64,000 nt of DNA from Catenaria anguillulae PL171 (lineage: Eukaryota; Blastocladiomycota; Blastocladiomycetes; Blastocladiales; Catenariaceae), in the NCBI GenBank assembly GCA_002102555.1, contig MCFL01000002.1, forward strand, positions 496,001 through 560,000, given 5' to 3'. How positions within the stretch are numbered: position 1 is the stretch's first letter; every line of letters begins with the position of its first letter. The position numbers were made by a program, and so were the translations under genes. A model generated the notes under the pieces. It did no database searches. It saw only the letters and a list, made by a program, of their open reading frames with translations, and was not told where the DNA came from. Positions 27,182 through 38,244 of the stretch are shown in pieces.

Positions 27182-28047
27182 ATGTCGTCCGTCAAGGTTT
27201 TCACCGCCGAGGAGGTTGCCGCTCACTCGTCTCGCAACGACGTTTGGACCATCATTGACGGCAAGGTTTACGACATCACAAAGTTCCTTGACGAGGTCCG
27301 CTTGTCCTTCCTTGCCTTCGTGACGACTTGAGCTTCCCACCTAACCACTTGATCACGACTTTGGACTCTTTTCTGTGTGTCCGTAGCATCCCGGTGGTGA
27401 GGAGGTCCTTCTCGAGGGCGCCGGTATGCACACAGATCATTCATTTCATGCGCAGGTACCTACACACATCGGAATCATGAGTCCTGACTCGCCTGTCACT
27501 TTTAGGTGCTGATTCCACCGAGGGCTTTGAGGATGTCGGCCATTCCGAGGATGCCCGTGACTTGCTCAAGAAGTACTACGTCGGCGACCTCAAGGGTGGC
27601 GTGGTATGTGTGATTGGACTCGTTTCGACATTGTGGACTCCTGGCTCATTTCCATCCGCTCGTCCCCTGTATAGCCAAGCAAGAAGGCAACAGAAAAGGC
27701 CGCCCCCGCTGCTGCCCCCAAGTCGTCCGACAACTCGACGTACGTACACTTGCATCGTTCTTGATTCCGCCGACTTTGTCTTTTTATCACCCTCTCATTC
27801 CGCCCACCCCCAAAACATGTCGTACTCGATTTGACACCGATTCGTCGCGCAGTGAATCTGGATGCACCATCCAGTAACGGCCAACCTCTCGCCCTTGACC
27901 TCGACTTTTTGCTGAGCAACACTCATACTCACTCCTGCCACTTGCACTCACCTCACACCTCATATACACTTATCCAGCACCATGTTTACCATCTCAGTCG
28001 CCGTGATTGCTGCCGTCGCTTTTGCCTGGAAGCACTTTTCGGCCTAA
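27182..28047 (+). CDS. CYB5: Cytochrome b5, tail-anchored
   Basis: Haem protein that supplies electrons to ER desaturases, sterol enzymes and P450s. Exons 27182-27295, 27387-27423, 27506-27603, 27675-27739 and 27978-28047 give 127 aa. The haem ligands are His in HPGGEE (start of exon 2) and His in VGHSEDARDLL (exon 3); the core also has VWTIIDGKVYDITKFL. A Lys/Ala-rich hinge (KKATEKAAPAAAPK) leads to the C-terminal membrane tail MFTISVAVIAAVAFAWKHF. The last splice skips a possible acceptor at 27852 that would end the protein after TESGCTIQ, without the membrane tail. Paired with CBR1. Confidence 0.92.
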
Positions 28048-28615
28048 GTTTGTTTCCGCCAGTTTCCTTTTCTCGTATTGAAACCTCATTACTCTCTACA
28101 TTTATTTACCAGTTTTTCTTGATCTCGTTTCACTTGATGATCGATGCCTTTGCTGCATGGATGCATTTTTCGGCCACAACTGGCAATGGGGAGGCAGACC
28201 TGCATGTTTGTACATGTTGGTGAGTGAAGGCAGTGATCCTCTTTCTTCTGACGGTTTGATTGTGCATGAGACCTGAGAAGTATAGAGAAGTATCAATTGA
28301 CTGCGGCTTCACACGCTCGCCACAAGCTGCATCGAAGACAAGGGCGCAGTCGCATGCACGTGTTGGGACCTTGTTGGCGGTGGCGGCAAGGATAACCTGT
28401 GCCCAATCACCCGCATCTTGCCAGTCTTGGGATGTTGTTTACTTTGTGGGACGGACCATGCCCTCTCATTTGTCCTCTCTACTCTCTCCCGGTCGGTCAG
28501 CCATGTAACGATATTCACTCGCAAGTATCCGACTTGAATTGCACTCGTACCTAGACGCCACATCGGCAGTAAGACTTCTCGAACTCCTATCTAGACTACA
28601 AAATCCGCATCAACC
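28048..28615. other. Intergenic region CYB5 to chitin deacetylase
   Basis: About 570 bp between two plus-strand genes; no convincing coding or RNA feature. Contains the CYB5 3' end and the chitin deacetylase promoter. Confidence 0.45.
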
Positions 28616-30153
28616 ATGTCTCACGATGGCTGGCGAAATCGGCTCCGGCCCATCCTTCTACTTCTCCTCTGCATCCAATTATCTGCCACAGCGGTCTACG
28701 GCACCCTCCCTCCCGTGTCCGAGTTTTGCTCTACAGGGGCCGCTTGCCAAGGCCCTCCCAAGAGTGCGCTCGACAGGCTTGGCCGCCTCGAGCGGGAGAC
28801 GTTTGGACCCGGCGCCGCCCGTTGTGGCGACACCATTTGCGATACTTCGCGTGAAGAGACGTGCCGGACCTGTCCCACAGACTGTGGCAGGTGTACGCAG
28901 ACAGAGCCCGTGGTCAAGTGTCGCAATCGGAATCATTTTGCGTTGACTTTTGACGATGGACCGACGCCGGGCGTACGTTCAATGGCTGGGTGTTTCTGGC
29001 AAGATGCTCATGCGTTTATTACTGACACACACTCGCACGGCTGGACAGAAAACGAGGGCATTGGTCGAGTATCTCAATCGGGAAAGGATCAAGGCGACCT
29101 TTTTTGTCAACGGGAACCACTTTGCCGAGAATCCTGACAATGTTCCCGCCGTCAAGTTCACATTCAACTGTACGTTTTTTTGCACTTTCCTCTTACCCCA
29201 GCTTGTCCTCACAATTGTCCACCTTGTTTCCGTCATAGCCGGACACCTTATTGGCTCGCATACATTCTCTCACCGGTCGCTCGGCGATGCTGGTACCAAG
29301 CTTTCGTATGCCCACATGCGGGGCGAAATCATTGTCAACGACGAGGCAATCGAGCTCGCAGTTGGCCGGCGCCCACGGATTGTTCGCCCACCATTCTTCG
29401 CATTCAACCCGACATCAATGGCGTTCTTGGAAACGTCCGGGTACACCGTCGCAAACGTCAACGGTATTCGCTCTTTAACTGGTTCATGGGTGCTCGACCT
29501 GGCGCATGTACTCACAGTAGCCTTTATGGATCAGTTTTTACCGACGACTGGCTGATTCCCGACCCGAATGGCGTCCTCAAGTTCCTTCAAGACTCGTTTG
29601 CCAAAGTGCGCGACAACGGTGGATGGATCCATCTTCAACATGACCATCACCCCAACTTGGTTCAGGCAACCACAAGGATTGTCGAGTACCTCAAGACGCT
29701 CCGGGTCGAGTTTGTGACGCTTGACGTTTGCCTTGGCGTTTCTGGTTACCGCCCATCAGGTCCCCTTTTCTCCTTTTGTTGCACAGGCCTTTATTCTGAT
29801 TCGATGCTGACCCATTGTTTTCTTTTCAATTTTCAAGCACAGGTGACAATCCATTCCTCGCCAAGCACCTTGAAGCTCGTGTTTGGAAAGGTGAGTCCGC
29901 GACAAACACGACTGCCTCGACAACGGCAACCGCATCCATGACACGTGTCGCGCCAACGACCACGGAAATCAGCGGCCCGGTCGATGTGGGCCGTGAGGGC
30001 CCCGCGACGCCGTTACCGCTGCCGACGGCAGCACCCGGCTCGGGTGCGTCAGCGGCCGTTGCTGGGAATGGTGCAGCAGGCCTGGGATTGGTGAGACACG
30101 AGATAATGGCGGCAATTGTGGGATTGGTGATCATGATGATGTTGAGTCCGTGA
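28616..30153 (+). CDS. Secreted, GPI-type chitin deacetylase (polysaccharide deacetylase, CE4)
   Basis: Removes N-acetyl groups from chitin in the wall. Exons 28616-28972, 29049-29169, 29239-29463, 29535-29759 and 29843-30153 give 412 aa. An N-terminal signal peptide (RPILLLLLCIQLSATAVYG) is followed by a Cys-rich module (CGDTICDTSREETCRTCPTD, then CGRC). CE4 motifs: 1, FALTFDDGPTPG; 2, IGSHTFSH with both metal His; 3, IVRPPFF; 4, VFTDDWL; 5, WIHLQHDHH. The C-terminus is Thr/Ala/Pro-rich and ends in a hydrophobic segment (IMAAIVGLVIMMMLSP) as in GPI-anchored proteins. Intron phases agree at every junction. The Cys-rich module before CE4 may bind carbohydrate; I do not recognise it with certainty. 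Confidence 0.93.
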
Positions 30154-30343
30154 TTCCCCAAAACAGTTTGTTGCAGCGGCCTTTCCAGAAACTACGATAG
30201 ATTTTCATGTAGGTAAATCAGGCGAATACACAAACGAATGGTATGGGTCAAGGACGATAGAGGGAATGTGAGGAAGATCGTCAATATACAATACTCTTGT
30301 CACTTGTCACGTCCTTGTGAGATGTGGGAATCGGGTATGTAAA

Positions 30344-33300
30344 TCAACCGCATTGAGGAATCGCCAAAACCACATTCATCACCAGCCCAACGCCTGTAGC
30401 GACCCGGGTCTGCTTGATCTGCCCGCCATTCCTCTCCACCAACTGAATCAGCGCCGCCCAAGTCAATGCCACGTTTCCAAATGCCGACCCGCGCGACCCG
30501 ACCGACAAATCGAGGTCGTTTGCCGTGACGCTGGTGGGGAACATGGGGTCAAAAGCGCTGATTGTCGCCAAAAAATGCAGGTGAAGCTGTTCAGCTGCTT
30601 CGCCGCCATCGCCTTGATGGTTGTCTTCACGCTTGTCGGTGCTGAGCGCAAGCGTCATAAGCGACGCCGGTCGCGCCAACATGGCACCTAGTGCCACAAA
30701 CTTGTAAATCAACTTGCACGCGGTACAGGAAAAGCCCGGCGGCATGCGCACGTCCCTTGCGGCCGCTGCCACGCCCATGGTGAATATGATCCCACGGTCG
30801 CGCATTGCATCCAACATGCCTGGCTCAATGCATGCATCCACAAGCTCGCTCAACAGTTTGCCTTGCGGGCCGCACCCGCCGCACTTTGAGCATTGGCTCG
30901 GATGATCGCCCTGAGGTTCAATCACGCACTCATTGTTGAGCTGCTGTTTGTCCAAACAGTTGACGCCAGCGTACACGGCAACATCGTCCAGCACGTTGGT
31001 AATGTGCTTTGCTGCAGCCTTGGCATCCACCAGATCCGCTGCCAATAGCTCGAAATCGTTCCTCGCGCCGCCTGCCAATGGCTGCGCCGCCACGCGATCC
31101 TCGGCAGCGCGCGCAATCACGTCAAGATCGTGCATCATTTGCTCGACAGGAACAGTCATGGCTTGAATGAGAAACTGGAGAAGGTGCTGCTTGGCCTCGG
31201 TCGCATCGGTCGCTTGCTTTTCCATGGCCGCGACCAGTCGCATGGATTCGACGCGCGACGTGATGTCGTGAAACAGGACAATTTGGTGAAAGGTGCCCGT
31301 TGGAAGTTGGTGAGCCGAGTCGGCCAAAAGGACGGACTCGTAACCGTTGGGTTCGTGAGCGTGCGGAATATCAGCGTTCGGATATGGGGATGGCTCAGAA
31401 GACATTGACGGGGGAGCAAATGAGAATGTGCGCATCCGATTATGTAGCGAAAGCAAATCGCCAAGCGGCGCATCGGGATCCACATGCGGATCGTTGGCTT
31501 GAGACACGGACAGTTGCGCAAAGAATGTCGAGCCGTCTTTGCGCCGCAAGATCACTTCGTGGTCGCCAGGCTCGAGAACAAGGTCTGTGAGCGAACACTG
31601 TGTGTCTGATTCCGGATACATGCTGGGTGAGATTTCCGGTCGGATATCGGGCGAGATAGCAGGTGCGGGAGGCGTTCGCGTCGGTGTGGGTGCGACTGGC
31701 GAGTCGTTTTCCACATGAATGAAAGATGCAGTCGATGGCAATGCGCAGCAAGGTGATGATGAGGGAGTAGGGGTAGGACTTGGGTCAGAGGTTGGGCGGC
31801 GGCGACGACGAAGCCGAGAGCTCTGCGGCCCAACTGAGGATGCAGCCGCCGTCCTAGGAGTTGCCGGACGTGACGAGCCGGGCGAGTCCGATATGACAGA
31901 TGACGAGACAGACTCGGATCCAATGCGTGAGTCACATGCCTCAGGCACGGATGAGGCATCCTGTCGTGCACGCCCTCGGGCTCGAACGCTTGCCTTGCTC
32001 GACTCATCCAAAAGCACGGTAAAGGGCATTGGGCGCACAAAATCATCAAGCTGGTATCCGGTCAACTTGAGGGCGGCGTCGTTGGCGCTCAGGACCCTTC
32101 CATGCGCGTCCAGCATGAAAAGCCCATCGGGAATGGCCTCCAACACGGCGCGGCTGTACTGCTGCATACTGCTCAATAACTGCGTCTGTGTCTCGAGCCG
32201 TTTAAGCATTTGCTTGGATACCATGAATCGAGCTGTTGCCCGGCGCACAACGTCAGATAAGAGCACAAAAACGCCCATTGTGCAAGCAAAGACAACCCAG
32301 GGAACTGCCGTGAAGAAATTGGAAACGTAGCGCGAAGTTGGAACAAAGGTGACGGGCCATTTTGCATTGAACCCATGGAATGCCTCCGTGGCAGCTCGTG
32401 TTGAGTCGAGCAGGGCGTGGTCTGGGCCAGTTGGTTCATACGCAAACACCCGCTTATGCGTTTCAAAGTCGACGTAAACGGCAATGTCGGAATCATTGGC
32501 ATTGGTAAAGATGCGATCCAGTGTTGAGGAGAAGAGCAAGTTGAATGAGAGGCCAACCGACGCGATCCATTGTGGGAATGGGTTGGATGGCTTTGGCTGG
32601 CGCGGAGGGACGTGATACCACGCCCCGAACCCTGTCTCGCCCGTGGCGCGCATAGCAAGGGGATCGGAAACGCTCCATGTGCCAGGTGACAGCGAACGCA
32701 TGACAGCCACGCGACGTAAAGGATCCGAAAGCAGGTTCCATCCCAAGTATCCGTTCCCGCGAGACAAGGGGTAACTGGGCAATCCGTGTGAGACAAAGTC
32801 AGTCAAGCTGAGATTGTGAATGCAAAATAGCCGCGTGTAGCGTCCGTACATCAACGCAGGATAGACATCGACTGTGTCGTTCTTGATCAGGTCGGAGGAA
32901 TTTGCACTTGAATATGCTTTGAAACCGTAAAACTGGGATAATGCGGCAGACTGATTCTTGGGAACGACGACGCAGATGTTGATACTATAGATGATCTTGG
33001 GGTCAAAAGACGACCGCTCACCGAAAGTCGTCAATGCATCTGTGTTCAACATCGGCGCAAGCGTCAGAAGACCGAAACGATGGAAATAACAAAAAAAGAC
33101 ACGGAGCATATGGTGGGTACCTTGCGTGAGCTCAGGGGTTGCGTACGTGAATGCGGCAAAGTTGCGCAAATGTTGAAAGCAGCGGACGCCCATCACCGAC
33201 TCGAGAGAGCGGACGCAAATACGGCGAATACTGGCGAAATCGCGTTCAAATGTCCCAGTCTCGACGGACCGGAACCAAAAGTAGAGCCCGATGCTGCAAC

Positions 33301-33681
33301 CTGAGAATTTCACAGGAAACAAAGTGCATAATCGTCAGGGCATCGTTAAAGAATGCACGAGACTGTCCGAAACAGGCGGTGAGTCGCAAGAAAATGGGTG
33401 TGCGTACCCACGCCAACAATGATGGTCAAAACGGCTGCAACCCATGGAACCCAGAGACGGAAACATCGGAACAAATTGCGTATCCGGTCATGCCCCTGTC
33501 GCAAGACTGAACGGGTGGACGGTTGAACAGTGCTGTCTCCCAGTTGTGGTGTTGCGGGAATGAATTTGGTCTGATCACCGGCTGATGACAATATCATCGA
33601 GTTCTGGCTGCATGTTGGGGAAGCATGGTCGGACGTAGTTTGCTGGTAGAGCTCAGGGCATACGTCAGGATCAGCGGCCAT
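30344..33681 (-). CDS. CHASE-PAS receptor with degenerate histidine-kinase core
   Basis: Membrane sensor of 1,049 aa. Exons: 33408-33681, 33121-33300, 30344-33039; introns 107 and 81 bp. A first TM helix spans the exon 1/2 junction (VPWVAAVLTIIVGVG). An extracellular CHASE-like domain follows (FRSVETGTFERDFASIRR; later GWNLLSDPLRRVAVMRSLSP). The second TM is VPWVVFACTMGVFVLLSDVV. Next is a PAS domain (VLEAIPDGLFMLDAHGRVL ... ANDAALKLTGY), interrupted by a Ser/Pro-rich insert before ILRRKDGSTFFAQLSVSQ. Then comes a HisKA-like helix where the usual H-E-x-R-T-P reads IQAMTVP, so the phosphorylated His is gone. A Cys cluster CSKCGGCG and a poorly conserved ATPase-like end follow, with no clear N, G1 or G2 boxes. 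No receiver domain. Probably a pseudokinase sensor. Divergent to the CorA gene. Confidence 0.82.
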
Positions 33682-34078
33682 GATGTGGTTCGGTTCTGAT
33701 GGCTTCGACGATGGGGTGAGCGAGACGCGAAGTGTGGTCTTTGGCCGACAGCAGCCTCCAAGGGCAAAGGTGGTGTTATGACGGGCAGATCCAGTCAATG
33801 TTGCCTCGGTTGATGAATTATTGATTGATTGCGTTGCACAAAGTCGAAAGAGATTATGTCCCTGTCTGTCTGCTGACTCTGTGTGAGCAAAAGAGATATA
33901 TCGAAAGACGGACGAACGATATGATGGGAAACAACGAGAACGTTCCTTTGTTGTTTCGAGAACGGCTGCCAAATCAAATCGTTGTGGATGCACAAAGACC
34001 AGCCCATGGCCAGACTGTTCACTCAGGGGATCCCAAGTACTATACATACATTCTCGATGCACCACCTGCAATCTCGCA
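33682..34078. promoter_or_regulatory. Putative bidirectional promoter, sensor / CorA
   Basis: A 397-bp gap between divergent start codons. No specific site recognised; open frames through it are unsupported. Confidence 0.4.
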
Positions 34079-36534
34079 ATGCTGCCAGTCTCCAATCCCA
34101 ATTCGCCCCAAGGATCCGCGCAGCCATCGCCGAGGCGTGCGCCTGCAATGAACGCGACCAACAGTTCAGAGGCGCTTTTGAGCTCGTCCCCGACCGACGC
34201 CACCACTGAACAGCCTGGCTTCTCGTACAATACGACTGCGCCCGACGATTCTCAATTCCCCACTCAGTTTCCCTCAAGCGACAGCGGTCGTCCGCCTGCC
34301 ATCATTACCGCTGCCCATCACCTCGCATCCCCCCCGCACGCCGAGCGCATCGCCCTGACGTACCCGCAGCAGGCTCCAGCGTCCGCTCACCCAAACCTCG
34401 AGCCCTCGAGCTGGAATTCATCGGCGGATCACTTACCACACATGTCCAATCACTCTCATTCGGACAAGGTCAGCGCAAGGCGAGCCGGTTCGCTCTTTCG
34501 CCGTCCAACTCTGGGCGGATGGTCACACTCGGGCCCATCGCCCCGTCTTGCCGACGCTCCACTGACGGCTCCGGTCCAAAGTCCCGTGTCTCCCACTCCC
34601 TCTGGATCCAAGGGTTGAGGCAATCTGCGTGCGGCAATGCGCGCAAAGAACAAGTTTATCCATCGCCACCATCATCACCATGCAGCCGACGAAACCAGCG
34701 TTCATCGTGTTCCCGGTGCCGCTCCCGGTATTGACATCGAGTCCGAGTCCATCGACAAGTATTTCAGTGAGCGGCTGGTCGGGCAGGTCAATGGGATGGT
34801 GGTCGACTTCAATGCCGAAACGTACCAGATTCGGCAAGGCTTGGCCAATGCCGATCTGTGCGATTGGATTTCAAAGCCGCGGCCCGATTTCTCGGCCGTG
34901 AGGTGGATCCATGTGGAGGGAATGGCTTGGGATGTCATCAAGACCGTTTCTCAGATTCATGGACTGCACCCGCTCAGTATTGAGGACGCCCTTCATTTAC
35001 CGCAGCGTGTCAAGGTGGACAACTTTTCCAATCATCTCTTTATCTCCTTGCTTGTGTGCCGACTGGCCTCCTTAACGTCGGATGTTGCCGAGATTGATGT
35101 GGCGGCGAGGCATCGGCTCCTCAAGCAGCGGTTGCACCCAATGGCGGAATCGGGCGAGTGTACATTGCTGGATATCGAGGCCGACAATTGCTCCATGTTT
35201 TTGCTTGATGACGGCACTCTCATCACATTCACCCATTTTGCCAGCGGCTTTCTTGTCGAGCCCATTCTTTCTCGGCTCACGAATGCGACTACGATGTTGC
35301 GGTCATTGAGCGACGCTTCTTTCTTGCTCAATGCACTCATTGATAGCATCGTCGGTCCGTGTGTTGCTCTCGTTCTCTTTCGGTTTCCTTTCTTGTCATC
35401 GATATGTCACTCAGCTTACACCTCTGGCTTGTGTAGACCATTATCTTCCCATCACTGAGGCGTATGCGGATCAGTTTGAGCGTCTCGAGGCCATTGTTTT
35501 TGAGAAGCCCAACATCCACATCATTCGCTGTACGTTTCTCTTTTTGGCTTGTGTCTTGAGCTGACCACTTACTCCAATTCGAGGACCTTGTACATCAACA
35601 GACCTCCACGCAACCCACGCCGACTTGATTGAGCTCAAGCAAAAGCTACTCCCGGTCCAAACCCTCATTCGCAACCTCCGCACCATGTCTCATCGAGTTG
35701 CTTCATCCCCAACACGACCCGCATCAGGCAGCATGCAGCGGCCCGCGAGTTTTATTGGCGCGAGCAGCACCACCGTGTTGCCGGATGGCTCAACCGCAAG
35801 CGCAGCCGCCAGCAAGGAGACATCCAGTGGATCCAACGCTGCACCCAAAGTTGCTCAGGAACGGCTGTCGCCGATTTGCAAGACGTACTTGAGCGATGTG
35901 CAGGATCACATTGACACAGTATGTTGATCTTCCCTTTTGTAAACTGTTCGAAAAATTGTGCACCGAGCTCATGTGCACTCGGACCGTTTGTAACAGTGCC
36001 TCGACCACGTGTCGACTTTGCAAGGCTGGGCTCAAAATCTCACCGATTTGGCTTTTAACTGCATCTCGTACACAACCAACGAGAATATGAAAGTGGTCCG
36101 TATATTTATCTTGTCATGACATGTGTTTGTGTGGTAGATTGCCTCAAAACTCAAATCCCACTCTTCTCTTCCACCCATCAGCTCACTATTGCATCCGTGG
36201 TTTTTCTTCCGATTACTGTGCGTTTTTTTTTTTTTTTTTTTTTTGGGTTCGGCTGCATTGCGTTTCCTGTTTTCCTTGGCTCACATTTGCTGACTGTCGC
36301 CGCGCTTTCCTTGTGTCGTAGTTCCTTGCTGGTGCGTTGGCAACTGCTCGCCCCTCGCATCGCCAAGGGAGCTGAAACTAACGCCGTGCGCCACCGTTTT
36401 TAGGAGTCTATGGTACAAACTTTACATTTCTACCAGAGTTATCGTGGACTTTTGGGTATCCGCTCTTTTGGACGGCTTGCATTGTGCTTGTGACGGTCAC
36501 TTTGGTTTACTTGAAGCGGCGCGGATTCTACTGA
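34079..36534 (+). CDS. CorA/Mnr2-type magnesium transporter with in-frame TGA
   Basis: Divalent-cation channel of the CorA superfamily. Exons 34079-35354, 35437-35529, 35602-35918, 35997-36092, 36182-36217, 36322-36331 and 36404-36534 total 1,959 nt, a multiple of three. A Ser/Pro-rich N-terminus (about 179 aa) ends at TGA 34616-34618; the same frame then continues from MRAKNKFIHRHHHHH. The CorA core has VRWIHVEGMAWDVIKTVSQI, LHPLSIEDALHLPQRVKVD and the long helix. TM1 is LTIASVVFLPIT + FLAG, the latter encoded by a 10-nt microexon; it leads to YGTNF, where Met of the canonical GMN filter is Thr. TM2 is YPLFWTACIVLVTVTLVYLK. If translation starts at 34637 the protein is 465 aa and complete; whether the upstream segment is translated depends on the TGA. 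Confidence 0.87.
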
Positions 36535-37074
36535 ATCTGTCTCACTCACTGCAGTCTCTATCCGTTTGATACCGTTGATCTTGGTCGACTCAACTTACCT
36601 CTGCACTGGAAATAGTATTGTGGCACTGATTCTGGCAAATCTCTCGAGTATGAGGTATGGCTGAAATAGATTGCGCGCGGCGAGGGGTTGGGTCAGAAAC
36701 AATCAAGGCTTTTCTCAACACTGTTCAACTGCGCGCGTCCACAGTTTGCCGCATGATCTCAGTTCTGGCATTTAAAGGGTACCTGAATTGTATGCTGAAA
36801 CATCATCAGAGAAAAGAGAATGAAACAAGGACAGCAACAGGAAAGCGACACCAGTCGGGTACTTGACATCAGGAGCTGCCACAGCCTCACAAGTACATGT
36901 GTTTATACACCACGGCAAAACCGTGTGCTCCGTGTTTTGAAATGACCAGAATCAGCGTTGAGTCTCACAGCCCTAAACGGTTCCAACGAAAACGACTCGT
37001 GTGGGAAACCCGACTTCATCATCCGGGTCGTTTGCCAAATCTTCACAACTTCACGGCTCCACATCCTCCTTGCC
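36535..37074. other. Convergent intergenic region
   Basis: About 540 bp without a recognisable gene between the CorA stop and the decayed ankyrin-like sequence. Nothing notable seen. Confidence 0.4.
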
Positions 37075-37850
37075 TCATGATGCTCCTTTTCGCGAACAGC
37101 ATGTAGACGTGGGGTTTGATCTTGTCCACCAACGCAAAACGTGCACGTGCCCGGTTGTTGCCGCCAAATCCATGGCAGCTACCGAGTACCGAAGCCACTC
37201 ACCATGGTTAGCGAAAGGTGCTTGCGACTGTTGCGATACCACCACCACAGCATCGCCACGTGCCCATTGGCCGACGCTTGATCGAGCGGTTGGCACAGGT
37301 ACTTGTCAAACTTGAACCCGGAGTTGCGCCACCAGTCGAGCACGGCGACATGCCCGGCGGCCGAGGCCGCAATCAGCACGCGCGCATCGTACATCGGAAA
37401 CGGCCGCGAAGCGACTTTTGGCTTTGCTCCTTTGTGCCAGCTCAGCCACCAGTCGAGCGAGTCGAGGCGGCTGAGCTGGTTTGCGCGCACCATGAGTCTC
37501 AAGTACTTGGACGACCGCGGGTGCATGTCGTGAGCGACGACGAGCTCGTCGAGTTGTTCAAGCAGGCTTGTTCGGTTGCAGCGTCTGCGGCGATCCCTTT
37601 CATCACCCAAACACCCTTTTCGCGCATCGAGAATTTGGCCATGGCGCGGACAATGTCGAGCAAGAAATCGAGCCGCGTCCGCTTGCGTGTGAGCGTGTTC
37701 TACAGGCGCTTTGTGGCAGGAAGCTTGGATTCGGGCGGAACGGCAGCGGCCACACGGGTGATGGCCGTGGAGAGGATGAGTTTTCAGAGCTCGGGGCTGA
37801 GTTGAGGAGCAATCTCGATCGGCTTGGCCCATGTTGTTTCTGCGCTCGTG
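37075..37850 (-). pseudogene. Decayed ankyrin-like 'DWW' repeat gene
   Basis: Related to the intact gene at 3700-5259. Reading the minus strand from 37850: PQLSPEL, an in-frame TGA, then KLILSTAITRVAAAVPPES (aligns with ELADRILTTAACL), an in-frame TAG after PATKRL, then LLDIVRAMAKF. The next parts are in other frames: QLSRLDSLDWWLSW, HVAVLDWWRNSGFKFDK and GHVAMLWWWYRNS in one, and YSVAAMDLAATTGHVHVLRW in another. So about four repeats survive with two in-frame stops and at least two frame changes. The frame before the TGA extends upstream to an ATG at 38233 with a hydrophobic stretch; I cannot tell if that is a true first exon. Part of the damage may be sequence error, but two in-frame stops favour genuine decay. 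Confidence 0.7.
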
Positions 37851-38244
37851 TCAGGAGCCAATATCGAGACGACAGTCAATGCTGGAGGAGATGGGGCGGC
37901 TGGCTCGGGGGCAGCCGTCGAGAACGACAGGCCATTAACCACTTTGAACAGGAGAGAGCCCAGCGGGAACGAGAAGGTGAATGCCGAGGGTGCACAAAGC
38001 ATTTTTTTGACAGTTGGTTGCATAATGTTCCCATCAATGTCAAGTGAGCTCAGCGATCGTGCGACCCGACCAGACCGTGGCGTTTTGAACGAGCATGGAG
38101 CAGAAGAAAAGGTCGTGTATGACAGTGTGAAGATGTGCCATAGAATACCAGTAGTAGCAAGTGTGGCAATGCATTGAATAATATCAAGGATGAATGCATT
38201 AAGCATTCCGGTCACGAGGATCTCTGTTGACATTGCCTCACAAG

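Noticed and set aside
31719-32330. 203-codon plus-strand frame opposite the sensor gene
   Set aside because: Antisense shadow of the PAS/insert region; no domain.
34616-34618. TGA as selenocysteine in the CorA gene
   Set aside because: Magnesium transporters are not selenoproteins, the position is in a Ser/Pro-rich tail, and no SECIS-like element was noticed.
37784-38233. 149-codon frame (minus) with a hydrophobic N-terminus starting at an ATG
   Set aside because: It merges with the decayed ankyrin-like sequence and stops there; nothing in it is recognisable. It may be a first exon of the pseudogene but is not supportable as a gene.
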